Below are positions 48,674-59,972 of a DNA stretch of 64,000 bases, one piece after another. The stretch is from positions 60,509 to 124,508 of the forward strand of contig NDFF03000056.1 of assembly GCA_002150815.3 (NCBI GenBank), given 5' to 3'. The DNA is from Grammothele lineata (Eukaryota; Basidiomycota; Agaricomycetes; Polyporales; Polyporaceae). The translations under genes were made by a program, and so were the position numbers. The notes under the pieces were generated by a model. It saw nothing but the letters and a program-made list of their open reading frames with translations, was not told where the DNA came from and searched no databases. The first letter of the stretch is position 1; every line of letters begins with the position of its first letter.

Positions 48674-51029
48674 ATGTATCAGAACCGCGATCGCACCTCG
48701 GTAGACCAGCGGGGGAGGGTTCAGCTTTACAGCGAGGTTCTCGTCTTTGAGACTGCCCAGCAGGCCGCAGTGAGTACTACGTACGATTTCTGCCATTCAT
48801 ACAGTGCCGTTAACTGGACACTGCGTAGGACGTAGACTTTGAGGACCCGCGGCGCGAAGTGATCCACGCCGGGACCCTCTTCAGGCAGAACGATCCTCTT
48901 AAGCGGAGCGTGAACGTTTGGAAGGAACTTTGGGTCGTCCTATTTGACAACTATCGTGCGTTCACTCGTTGTTTCCATCCATCGTTGTGCGTTCTGATTC
49001 CGTCTGCTGGTTGGGTGTGGTGGTGATAGTCCTGCTCACGAAGCCAAAGGAAAACAAGTATGTCGTTTGGAAGAACGTGAGCACCGTGCCCTGGAGTCCT
49101 CTTCATCGCCACTAAACGCGCTTCGCGAACGCCGTCCACTGGCAGCCCCTCCGGGTCGACTTCCTCGAGCTCGACGCCTTCACGCCCCGGCCTGTCCAAC
49201 GGAGCAACACCCTCTCTCGCATGATCCGCAACAGCTCGCCCGATCTCTCCTCGCTCGCCGCCGCACTACCCTCAGTGTCGTCAGCGCCCGATTCGGATTC
49301 CCCAGGGAACAACAACTATTACCCCTTGACGTTTCGCTGCCTGGGAAAGCACGGCGGTTCGTACACGCTCTATGCAGGCACGCCCGACGAGCGTAACGCA
49401 TGGCGGCGTGCTCTTCGGGACGCCGTCGCGGGACGGCAGGCGACGCAAGCCACGACCAATGTATTTGCGGCGGAGACAATCACTTCGGACACGGCTGCTA
49501 GCCAGGACGCGCCAGCGCACCAGCCAGGGCTCATTACGGGGAGGATAACGTGCTCGTTACCGTTCGGTGAGTTCATCGTTGCCGCTGCGTCCTCACGTAC
49601 TAGACGAAGATGGCGCTCATGCTGCCGTGCGTGGGGAGGAAGCCAGCAACGATGGAAGGGGTCTGATTGCTGTTGGGAGTGAAGATGGAGTTTGGATCGG
49701 AGAGCCGGGCCATCCGGAGTGTGAGCTACGTTCCTTGACTTCTGTTTGGGATATAGATTAAACTCTTCCGTTTATAGCGTTACGACGTGTTATGTCCCTG
49801 AAGCAAGTTATGCAACTCGCGTTTCTTGCAGAGCACGGGTACATCGTTGTCCTTGCAGACAAAGTGCGTTGTTATTCGTAGTCTATTGTCCGTCCACGAC
49901 TCTCAATACTCTCTCAGGTCCTCTATGCCATCGATATTGAGAGCATCGTTCCCACCTACAGAGGAAACTCGCGCCAGCGCACATTTGGGCTCAGGACTAT
50001 CAGCGGATCGGACAAGGGAATACAGTTCTTCAGCGTTGGGCGACAACACGGAAGGACCCTCGTGATCTTCAAACGGAGGAAAGGCGTAAGCAAGCAAAAT
50101 AAGTCTGTGTTCTGCATTATGCTCATGGCCATGAATCAGCCTGACAGTGTGTTCAAGGCAATCGAAGTATCACCGCAAGGGTCGAAGTCGTTTGGCAAGG
50201 TTTGGAAGGTGCGTCACATCTCAGTACCTAGCGTCGAAATGAGAAGCTGAATGCATGGGCAGGAGTTCTTCCTGCCTTGTGATTCACACGACTTGCTCTT
50301 CCTGAAGACCAAGATATGCATGCTGTGCCCTAGGGGTTTTGAACTGATGAACCTCGAAGAGTATGTGCCAGCAGATGTTTGTATGAACTGATCCTGAGAT
50401 GCCGTCCTAGTTTTGCGAGCGTAACCATACCACAAGATGACGACCTCCGCCGAATCGGCAAACGGCCTATAGCATCACGACCCTTGGCTATGTTCCGAAT
50501 ACGCGAAGACGAGTTCCTTCTCTGTTACGATGGTTCGCATTCAGCCCCACTTCCCTCATTCGTCACTCACCCTTGTACAGATTACGGCCTGTACGTCGAC
50601 AAGCGCGGCACGCCCTCGCGCTCCCCGCCCACCATCGAATGGGAAAGCGTTGCGACACACGCAGCGTGGCACGCGCCCTACGTCCTCCTCTTCGGCCCCT
50701 CCCTCATCGAAGTGCGCCACGTCGAGTCCGGTCGGCTCGCACAGGTCATCACCGGGCGCGATGTTCGCTGCCTCTGGGACGGCAGGGGAGTCGTGCACCG
50801 CGAGGGCGCGGAGGAGTTCGAGGACCCGCGCACGCCGCGGGTGCACGCGGTGCTCGACGACTCGCCGGGCGGGCTCGCGCATCACGGCCATATGCACCAC
50901 GGGCACGCCACATCGCGCCGCCAGCACGCGGTCGTGCTCGCCCCGACGGAGCGGTTGGTGGTTCCGGGAACGCGATACTCGCCGTCGCTGCTGAGCGTGG
51001 CGGAGACGCTGCCTGCGTACGCCCCTTGA
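48674..51029 (+). CDS. PH plus citron-homology (CNH) protein, RhoGEF-like but without DH domain
   Basis: Eleven exons: 48674-48769, 48829-48955, 49030-49076, 49146-49566, 49604-49720, 49778-49863, 49918-50085, 50140-50208, 50263-50360, 50411-50532, 50581-51029; 599 aa. The first 230 residues form a PH-like domain: GTLFRQNDPLKRSVNVWKEL, WVVLFDNYLLLTKPKENKYV and YYPLTFRCLGKHGGSYTLYA with TPDERNAWRRAL. The rest is a CNH domain: LIAVGSEDGVWIGEPGHPE, VMSLKQVMQLAFLAEHGYIV, VLADKVLYAIDIES, FGKVWKEFFLPCDSHDLLF, RIREDEFLLCYDDYGLYVDK, HAPYVLLFGPSLIEVRHVES. This is the C-terminal half of fungal Rom1/2-type Rho1 exchange factors, but DH and DEP domains are missing. It may be a 5'-truncated duplicate that still has open exons, or a distinct membrane/Rho-binding scaffold. 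Confidence 0.8.
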
Positions 51030-51952
51030 GGCTTGAACCCGATAACGGGGAAGAGCCTCAAGAAACTGTTGTTTTGTTGTGTAGGGAAGGTGTCTCATGG
51101 ACGTAAGTTATTTGTGATATCCTCGATGTACGCTTACCACTGTCCTTGTCCTTTGAGTCTGTCTGCTTTGCAATATAGTTATACGAAGCTACCGGCTGAG
51201 GGGACGCCCCATGCGTATCGCCACCGTTAGTGAGCGCTGAGCGCTGAACGTTGAACGCTGAATTGACGCGAAAACCTTTGACATGCGACACCTGGGGTAC
51301 GTACACCAGAGAAACCGAGACTACGAACTGGCGGCACATGTGACACTCAGATTCTGATGTACATGTAAGTGAGGGTGCTAGAAGGACGCCATTTGGCACC
51401 TGCGGTAGTAGTGACGCGGCCGCGTCTCTTATTTAGTTCACTGGGCAGGGACTCGCTGAGCGCCGGACTCTCGTAGGGCCCAGCCCGGGTAGTATGCGCT
51501 AGCCTCGATGCCACCACCGCTTTTATTGACGCTTCCAATCCGACGGCGACGACCACACAGCCTACTCATGAAACATGCCTATCGTCAACCGACGCAAACT
51601 AATGATCGAAAGCTCGCAAATCCCCATTCTCCGAAGGTGTAGTACTCATCTCTGCTCAGTACTAAAAGTTGTTCGGTACCAGGCCGCTGAGTGCTCCATG
51701 CCACACGATCTGGACCACCGCACTCTCCACGCCGAGCCTCAGCCCGGGTATTAATATAGATCCCAGGCTTCCCCCCAGGGTCCTTCATCTGTCAACGACT
51801 GATATCGATGTCATAAGCTGTGGTGACACGGAACCTTCTTTACACTGACAGACTGTCTTGGAAGCCACGCGCTCGCGCTGAGAGGTGTTCAAAAGCACGA
51901 AGCGCCACGATCGGATGCAAACCCGCTACCCCCCTCTTCCCGCTACTTCGCC
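51030..51952. other. Intergenic, no gene seen
   Basis: 923 nt between two plus-strand genes. A short tandem of GAGCGCTGA-like units lies at 51232-51262. No supported exon. Confidence 0.4.
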
Positions 51953-53397
51953 ATGACCTCGCGAGCCTCCTTGATTCTTGCGCTCTATACCGCGCTCCTT
52001 GCTTCCATCCTCATGCCCGAGAGAGCATTTGCGCAGGAGGCGACCACCACTTGCCTCCCAGACTCTCAATATTCTTGGGTGAGGTTCCTTCAGTTTCATA
52101 TCGTTTTATTATCTATGACTTATTCCTCGCATGTATGGCATATTCAGACTACCAACAGTTTGGGGCAGTCTCCATGTCTAATGGCGTCCTACCTGTGGAC
52201 GCCTTGCTGGGGTTTCAATAGTACGGTCCTGCCTTATCCCCGCGTCCAGCATTCTAACTTCAGACACCGCGTTACGCGTAACCAGATTCGCTAGTTCACT
52301 CTCCAAAATTTGACGGGTCTTCTCAGCTCAACGCTTCTCGTTACATTCCCTCCATAGCCGGATATATCTCCACGCCCTGCGACTGCAGCAGTGTTACATA
52401 CTCGCTCTTTGCCGCATGTGCGTACTGTCAAGGGGCATCCTTAGAGAACTTCACGTGAGTTCAATGGAAGTTGTCTGTCTCGAGGTAGCGGCTCATCAGT
52501 CACCATTGTAGTTGGACTGCATGGTCAAAATCCTGCCCGTCGGATACCTTCGTCGCTTCGTGAGTAGTAGCACCCACGGTCCCCTCCAAACGAGCGAACA
52601 GCCTGCTGAGCATTACCGTGTACTCGGCACCTGTAGGTATCCGTATCCCATCCCGAACGGAACGGCGATCCCTACATGGGCATACCAGGACGTTACCGTG
52701 AGCCCTTTAGCGTCCGAGGGTTGAATCATAGAAACTAATCCCACACATTCTCTTCTGGTAGCAAAACGGCGGTAACTTCAGCGTCTTTGCCGCACAGCAG
52801 AACGAGAGCACTAGCGTTACCAGCTGTGAGCGCCATTTTCGAGCCTTATACGCTCTTCGTCTCCCACTCTGACTCGCATTGCCGCTCTTAGCAAACGGCG
52901 CTAGTCTTGAAGTTGGCCCCCCGACGTGTTACGCGTGGTCGCCCATCGAAGACATCCAGTCTGGAGAGAACGATTCGTCAACCGCCAAGCATGAGAGCCT
53001 GGGGGGACCTATCGCTGGGGCCTTCGTTGGGGGAATCGTTGTCGGGGGGCTTGTGATGGCGGGAGTGATGGCCCTCCATCGCCGCAGCCGCCTACGCCTC
53101 TTACGGTCGACTACCCCCAATGGGATACCCCTGAACGGAAGTTTCAACCAGAAGACAATGATCCAGGTGAGCCTACGACGGTCTTCCACCGAGTGTTTGC
53201 ATCTGTCACTCACTCAGGACGCATAACAGAATGGTAATACTTCCGGGGCATATCCGCCCCTCTCCGACCTGAATAGAGGCACCGTTAGCGACGGATACTC
53301 GTCAGAGTACCATGATGTTCAAGGTCATCATCCGCGACTCCCCAATGCGAGCGGCAGCACGTCAAAGATGGCTTACGTCGGGCTCCCGGAGTTGTAA
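51953..53397 (+). CDS. Single-pass membrane protein with Cys-rich extracellular domain
   Basis: Eight exons: 51953-52078, 52148-52220, 52358-52454, 52512-52559, 52637-52697, 52762-52825, 52892-53166, 53230-53397; 303 aa. Signal peptide (SLILALYTALLASILMPERA), then a Cys-rich ectodomain: SPCLMASYLWTPCWGFN, STPCDCSSVTYSLFAACAYC, WTAWSKSCPSD, IPTWAYQD. One membrane segment (GPIAGAFVGGIVVGGLVMAG) is followed by a basic stop-transfer stretch (LHRRSRLRLLR) and a cytosolic tail ending GLPEL. The architecture is widespread in mushroom genomes and uncharacterised. A strong donor (gtaagt at 53395) overlaps the stop codon; splicing to 53448 would replace the stop with a further frame (DAETNENVPSVENQ...) to 53623, so the true C terminus is uncertain. 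Confidence 0.7.
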
Positions 53398-53923
53398 GTA
53401 TTGACTTTATTCCTGTCGAATTATCTTAACGTATACCTTGTTAAAAGTTGATGCTGAAACGAACGAGAACGTGCCTTCCGTTGAGAACCAGATGCTCGTC
53501 AAAGGTGACGTTAAGGGAGCCTATTTCGGCTTTTATGGCATGCGAGGGCAGTTATTAAACACAACAGAGACGCAAAAATCTAGTAATTGGTATTTTGGAG
53601 AACTCGACCACGATTATATATGATTTGAAGACCTATGTAGGATAAAGTTTAGGGAATCAACCAAGCGATTGACTTTATACGAGTTTCCACTAACATTAAG
53701 TCAATCAACTATCCGGGAATCCGACACTAAGTCTCCTTTCCCGATGGACGAACCTCAAAACATCAAACTCGTTCACCCCAGCGCAACCACGGCTCCAGCA
53801 ACGAGCGACCCCGTCAGAGCGGACCCCGATCCTCTCGACAGCGCGCCGTTGCCTAAACTTGGTTCGCGTACCGTCCCGCCGTTGATTTTGACGCACGAAG
53901 TCCTACATATCACAGTTAGCAAT

Positions 53924-54286
53924 CTATCCCAGGTTTGGCACAAAGACACATCCTGGAAAGAGGCTCAGGAGCATGGCTGAGCGCCCACCCTTATGACAGT
54001 AGGTGCCGTCTGTGGAAGATCCCGTGATAGTGAGCGCAAGTTCGATGTAAGAATATTGGCAGAAAGGAAGGAGTGCGCTCACCATCGCAGCACGTCCCGT
54101 CGAGCGAGACGCACGTCTTAGAGTCCGATTTGCCGCACGGCGCGAAGCCAACGTATCATCCGTCGTGCGTGTCGTTCGGCCCGCGCATCAACGAGGATGG
54201 AGGGATGGCGCATGGGATGCGTGCCAGTCATGCTAGGGACAGCAGCGGCAAAAAGGACCATAAGGAGAATACGGATAACGGTCATG
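53924..54286 (-). pseudogene. Possible frameshifted relative of the small Cys-rich secreted proteins
   Basis: The minus strand opens with a signal-peptide-like MTVIRILLMVLFAAAVPS, and about 100 nt later, in a different frame, reads YVGFAPCGKSDSKTCVSLDG then TCC; after a GT-AG intron it continues DGTYCHKGG in a frame ending at 53924. The pattern C-x7-C-x3-LDG-x-CC-intron-DGT-x-C parallels the genes at 21107 and 25170, including the intron position just after CC. A stop and a frame change separate the signal peptide from the Cys block, so either a small intron was missed or the copy is broken. Confidence 0.35.
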
Positions 54287-56106
54287 GCGGCAGGGGTGGA
54301 TCGAGTGCAAACAAGTCGCTCCGTAATTTGATATAGAGGAAGTCTGTCGGTGCGAGTTTACATGCTGCGTGGGCCCCAGGAGCGGGAGTCCGAGGACGAC
54401 GCTGGGGCTGTATCTGCGATCTCGGTGCGCTGTGTCCCCGGACTTGTTCGCGGTTCGGCGTCCGCTTCTCAAGGTGTTTCATTCAGCTGGCTAGGACCGA
54501 GCCAGTGATCTTTCCAGATGAGAATCGGCGGCGGTCAGTGTACGTTGATCGAAGCCCACTATAATCAGCGATATTTTGAGCATTTACGTCTGAATGTCCT
54601 GAATCACATCTCCTTGTGGAAGTTGAATGATGTACTACATAAACCTACAGACGCATCAGCAATCCATACGGAGAAAATGAATTGTCTTGGATGTGACAAA
54701 CGTATTCGCTGTCCGGACCGAAGTCGTTATGCGACGTCAACGGCGAGCCTACCAACGTGGCGCCTTTGAGGCAATCCGTGCATAGCTGTATGATGGTATT
54801 CGGACCGAGTGCACGCGATACGGAGACTGTACAGAGCCGTAGCGTTTATGATGGTCTGTGAGCTGACTTGAACTTCTGACTCTCAATGGTGTGTATACCA
54901 AGCAGTGCACTGTGGTAGCTACCATCCCTTTGAGTATGGTACCACTAAGCATGTCTTGGCGTCGCTGTCAAGATACGAAGCTCGTAGAGGAGATGGTGGG
55001 CCAGAGTACTTACAGGGGCATCCAAACTTGCGAACGGTTGTTTCGGGCGTCTGGGGGGTTGGCTCTGTCCAGATATGGCGACGCAAATCAGATTGACGTT
55101 CTTGCCACCAACATGGAGCGGCTAGTCCGAGCAGGGATCTCGTCCCGAGCGCGAGACCGAACTGAGAGTACAGAGGAAAAGTTGGAGAGTACGTACTATG
55201 CGTTGTGATGTCGTCAGTGACTTCACTCGATATCGAACAAGGGAATATCCCGCGATGTAAATAAAATGCCACTGGTAAAAACACAATGCCTAGTGGATGG
55301 AGATGATAATATGCTGGAAGTTGATTGGAACATAGGGAGATCATGAGGGCCCGACAAAGTCAGGGTGAGCACCAGAACACGACTCGTCGGCAGCCCAGTC
55401 ACTGGGCGCCACGAGGCCAAAAGCAGTGCCGGCTCGTGGCGGCCCGGCGTGACGACATATGAGCGCCGCTCTTCGACTTCGACTTGAACTTGAACTTGAC
55501 GCTGTCAACAGCAACTGTATACTCGTCCCACGCGGAAGACCTTCAGACACGAACTCTATGACGGTACAAGGTATGCCAAAGGCATCTTGTCCCACCACCT
55601 GTCATTCGCACGCATCCGCATCCGAATCCTCATACCGTTTGCCCTGCCCAGTCCAGTGGCGGCCTCCAAGGGCTAATAGCTGCAGCTTATAGTCATGTTA
55701 CCGTCAACTAGGTAGCGGTAGGGAGATGTTGCGTACGCTTCTACTGCAGTGGTAAGTCAGTGACCGGACCAATCCTTCTCGTATGTAGACCCACTTCTTC
55801 ATACCTCAGTGCTCACAGCGTCCTCCCCTTCAAGTCTTCACGATACGCAAACTGCCGGTAGCAATCAAATATCGTTCATTCGCACGCCGGCCATTTAAAA
55901 TCATCGCGACAACTTCACAGAGATTCCTCCGAAAACGATACTTGAGGACCAATGTACGAGGATACATGTTCGAATACTAGTAGCAGACGAAAGCAATGAA
56001 AGGGGTATTGTGCAGTAAGTACAGACTCGACCATCTCTTCGTCCTCAACCCTAGCGCTTTGAGTTGAATGTAGAATATCACAGACAGTGAAACTTCAAGA
56101 AGGACG
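54287..56106. other. 1.8-kb gene-poor stretch
   Basis: Lower GC than the gene-rich parts. Frames on both strands are short or without domains; one at minus 55341-55598 is Ser/Arg-rich. I see no RNA gene. Confidence 0.4.
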
Positions 56107-57063
56107 TTATACGCTATCCTGGCCATGTAGATGTATCCTCCCCCGCACGTTCTCGGGGTCTTGGTCCCTCCCAAGCAAGAGTTTGACACGCCTCATGACG
56201 TCCGCGAACGCCCTACGAGGTACGGATAGGATAACGGCGCCGACGACGTTTGCGCACATGGCGTGAGGTACGTCCATAGCCTCAGGCCACATTGATTGTA
56301 GGATTATCCTGCCGATCATCGCGGCTACCGCAGATTGAGTGAGGGCACCGGTTAATTTGATTCCGGAACGTGTTATGCGGGCCACCAAAGGCTGGTTCGT
56401 CGTCGCTGGGCCGGTGCTATAATCAGGAACATGGTCAAGTATTGGTAACTACAGAGACGTACAAAGCTGGGGGAGTTCAGCGCTTTTCCTGGTCGTATGC
56501 TCCGATGCGATGGCGGCAAGTGCAGTACCACTTTCATCACACCACATCCAGACCTGCTGCATCCCGATGATCGTCCAGAAGAGAGCGGTGCGGAGAAGGA
56601 TGAGGCTGATTATGTTTACACCCATGACTGTTAAGAGGGACGTGTCGTGTCCTGGATCATATGATTGCCATGTAGCGTGGAGGACCGCCTCTCCTGCGAG
56701 AAGATTGAAGCACAGATCGAAAGGGAATGTCTTCCACAGAAATAAGAGGTGCTCCCCGGTGAGGAACACGATGAAGATGACGGCTGCAATACGCTCCGTA
56801 AATCTGACCGGCGTGATCGGCATGTCGATGTGAGCCTGTTTAGGACCATGCATGACCGCAGCAGAGGTGTGGCCTGGTTGGCTTTGTGGCGAGTAGCGAT
56901 GGGGCCTATGTGCGAGCACGAGGCTGAAGACTCGGATGTAAGGAGGGGGGATGTGCTGTAGGCCGATGTTCATAGTGCTCTTCAGCTTCGCCTGCGCAGA
57001 ACACCAGTATGATGTCACAGCGAACACTTCGGAAGTAGGGCGGTCGTAGCCGGGTCCGTGCAC
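56107..57063 (-). CDS. Fragments of a multi-pass membrane protein, structure unresolved
   Basis: Two open stretches on the minus strand are hydrophobic in a protein-like way. The upstream one (57063-56449) has FTERIAAVIFIVFLTGEHLL, FPFDLCFNLLAGEAVLHATW and VMGVNIISLILLRTALFWTI, at least three membrane helices. The downstream one (56388-56107) has SAVAAMIGRIILQSMWPEAM and AMCANVVGAVILSVPRRAFA, one or two more, and a basic C-terminal tail. A GT-AG intron (gtacgtctc to ttatag) lies between them but the phases I obtain do not match, so an extra intron or a lesion must exist. Family not recognised. The putative start lies about 25 nt from the left arm of the inverted repeat. Confidence 0.4.
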
Positions 57064-57087
57064 TATAGTAAGATAAATGCCGATGGA

Positions 57088-57680
57088 TCAGCAATGCACA
57101 CTACCGTGGCTCAGACTGTTGCGTCAAAGTTGTAGTTGCATACCGTTACAGGTGCCATTGGGCGAATCGAATATGGTCGTAGGGCGTCGTGATACGGAAA
57201 CGAGGGCTAAGCTGTAGATGAGCGTGAAACTTGAGCAGGTTACCAGGGGGGACTCTGCGAAAGCTGACTGCGGCTCAGGTGGCAATGGCAAATATATGAG
57301 AGTGCGAGAAGGTTGTGAGGCATTGCGTGTCCGAGGAGAATATAGATATGATTATGCGAATAGGAACCGGCAGCGGCGTTTTTTGAAGGGGGCGCCGGGA
57401 GGGAGACAGCTCGGAAGCGCATTGAACGTGGAACGGGACCCTGCAATCTAAGATTTAGGGACGATCTGAGGCCCGACGCCGGAAGGCGTGCTCATCCACT
57501 AGAGCTGTCCACCTTTTTACTCGGTTTCAAGCCTCAGCTGGAAACCTAATACGCGGCCGATGACGGTGAAGGTTAGAATTCAGTACTCACTGCAATGCCT
57601 ATGATCATTGGTTCATCGATGTCGCGCCCGAGATCGGATCGTGATAGATCTGAGCAACCTCGTTCCGCCGCGAGAATCCT
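57088..57680 (+). repeat. Left arm of a large inverted repeat
   Basis: Matches 57942-58533 in reverse complement. The innermost about 90 nt (ending CGCGAGAATCCT) differ at one position; similarity declines outward but stays recognisable (TGGTCGTAGGGCGTCGTGAT is shared exactly near 57174). The arm includes a shared AT-tract TTTTTACTCGGTTTCAAGCC and a G-rich block GGGGGCGCCGGGAGGGAGAC. Confidence 0.9.
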
Positions 57681-57941
57681 GTACCCTGAAGTCGTGTTGT
57701 CCCCTGTTCGCAAAGGTACTGTACTGTATGTGCGGCCTTGAAATGACATACTACGTATTTGTGCTTCGCGCGGACCAGTCGCTGCTGTAGCTCCGTTGGC
57801 ACTGACTTTAGGCTGGGGTAGAGCCTGGGGTACGCGGGTCTTGGTGCCAGCAAGTGATAAGAGACAATGCAGCTTCGCGAGGGGTATGTACTGCTTCGTT
57901 CGCTTGCTGAGTAAGCTGCCGATACACATCTAACCGCTTGA
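57681..57941. other. Spacer (loop) of the inverted repeat
   Basis: 261 nt unique sequence between the two arms. No gene is supported within it. Confidence 0.7.
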
Positions 57942-58533
57942 AGGATTCTCGGGGCGGAACGAGGTTGCTCAGATCTATCACGATCCGATCTCGGGCGCGA
58001 CATCGATGAACCAATGATCATAGGCATTGCAGTGAGTACTGAATTCTAACCTTCACCGTCATCGGCCGCGTATTAGGTTTCCAGCTGAGGCTTGAAACCG
58101 AGTAAAAAGGTGGACAGCTTTGGTGGATGAGCACGCCTCCCGAAGTCCACAGATCGTCCCTAAATCTCAGATTGCAGGGTCCCGTTCCAAGTTTGCGCTT
58201 CCGAGCTGTCTCCCTCCCGGCGCCCCCTTCAAAAAACCTCGCTGCCGGTTCCTATTCGCATAATCATACCTATGATTCTCCTCGGACACGCAATGACTCA
58301 TAACCTTCTCACACTCTTATATTTGCCATTGCCACCTGAGCCGCAGTCAGCTCTCACGGACTTTTCCCTGCCAGTGACCTGTGCTCAGGCTTCACGCTTA
58401 TCCGTAGCTTAGCCTTCGTTTCTATATCACGACGCCCTACGACCATGCTCGATCCGTACAATGATATCATCGAGAATCTGTAGCGCTTTGCAACTTTATC
58501 GCGACGGCTGCGGTAGTATGCAACGCTGACGGG
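57942..58533 (-). repeat. Right arm of a large inverted repeat
   Basis: Reverse complement of the left arm. Inner boundary AGGATTCTCGGGGCGGAACG; the outer boundary fades near 58533 (GTCAGCGTTGCATACTACCG on the minus strand, compare ATCAGCAATGCACACTACCG in the left arm). Transcription through both arms would give a hairpin with a stem of nearly 600 bp. Confidence 0.9.
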
Positions 58534-59972
58534 CTGGTCTCTCTTCTGCCTAACGCTCTGCAGCGCGGCTCCCGCTATCATTACGAAGCTTTCTTGGGAT
58601 GCATCGCACTTGTGAACAAATCCTACCTCCGCCCGCTTTACAGTGTCTACGACGGCCTCGAAATCGCTGACGGATTTACATAGAGCAGATTCCGCCGCTT
58701 ACTAGGGGAGTTAATGCCCTACTACATGCGGATGACTTCGGTCAAACTGCGACGGAGTCGCACGCCTGTCCATCGCGCGGCTGAGAAGTCTCGTCCTGCG
58801 GCCTGCGCTCCGCGCTGCGACCTATCAGGATCGGACGTGCCGTTCTCAAGAGCCTCATGCGCGACCTCATTAGACGCCCTCATTCCACGGGGCTCTGGCT
58901 TCCGGAAGACGTCGAAGGGTTAGGTAGTTGTGTGGCGAGGGGACGACGGCGTCTATGGTTGTCCATGGGCGTCGACAGCACTCAATCGGACGTCAGATCC
59001 CAGCAACGATACGCGGCTAGGACTCTTCTTAATCGCCGACGTCGACACTCCCGTGGCAGCGGCGGGCGCAGTGACTGCGCTCACGAAGCGTACCCAGCGT
59101 CCGGCACTCCATGGATTGAACCGCGACCGAGAGCACCAAACGCGATCTCCGCCGGCGACGAGACGACTCCACGAAGCACGGAAAGAAGCGGATGAGACGG
59201 GAAATCAAGGAAAAGACGAGGAGACACATACCGGCGCTGTTCTCCCTCTATCCGCCGCGGGCCTCCGGGGTATTCTCTCGCGCTGAGCAGCTGGGCTCTG
59301 TTCTCGCGCGGACCGGCGGGCAACAGATCTCCCCTAGCAGTTCGCCGCCGGCGAGTGCACACGTTGACGCCCATCGCGGAGCACACCGGTCTCTAGGCAG
59401 TACCCAACGACTGCGCCAGTGTCCTAGGGATGTGCCAGTGCTTGCGCATAGTGGCGTGGCGCGGGAGAGAGCTGAATCGGCGATTTACAATGCGCAGTGG
59501 GTCGAGCGGCAGCACCGCGCACCGCGGGCGTTGAATGCGACGTGCTGGTACGCCTATGATGATCTTCACGGATGTGGGATTATCCGGTGCGCTACGTGGG
59601 GGCGGGTGAGGATAGGCTAGACCTGTACCACTAACCTGTTATACATTGCCCTAGATATGGGAACGTTAGCCGGTAGGTCAGTAAGTAGCCGGTATATGCC
59701 AGTACATGACGATCGACGGGTCTGTTCTTTGCATGGCTGGCCTGCCATCGTCCCTTCTATACAAACTTACCTGGACGGGGATTCGAGTAGACCTCAAAAT
59801 CCACCAAGATCGCCACTACTTGGGAAGGACAAGACATGAGCGAAGAATGGGGTGGCACGCTGCTTGATTGCTGGCAGCTCTTGGATGATACAACAAAAAT
59901 GCGAGGGATCGAGCATGCGGATAGTCCTGACCTGAATCGTACTCCTCTTCCCTCTATCTCCTGCGACAACCG
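58534..59972. other. 1.4-kb stretch without a recognised gene
   Basis: Beyond the inverted repeat and before SRP9. Frames 58857-59286 and 59192-59620 are Arg-rich, overlap on several frames and show no domain. No gene supported. Confidence 0.4.
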
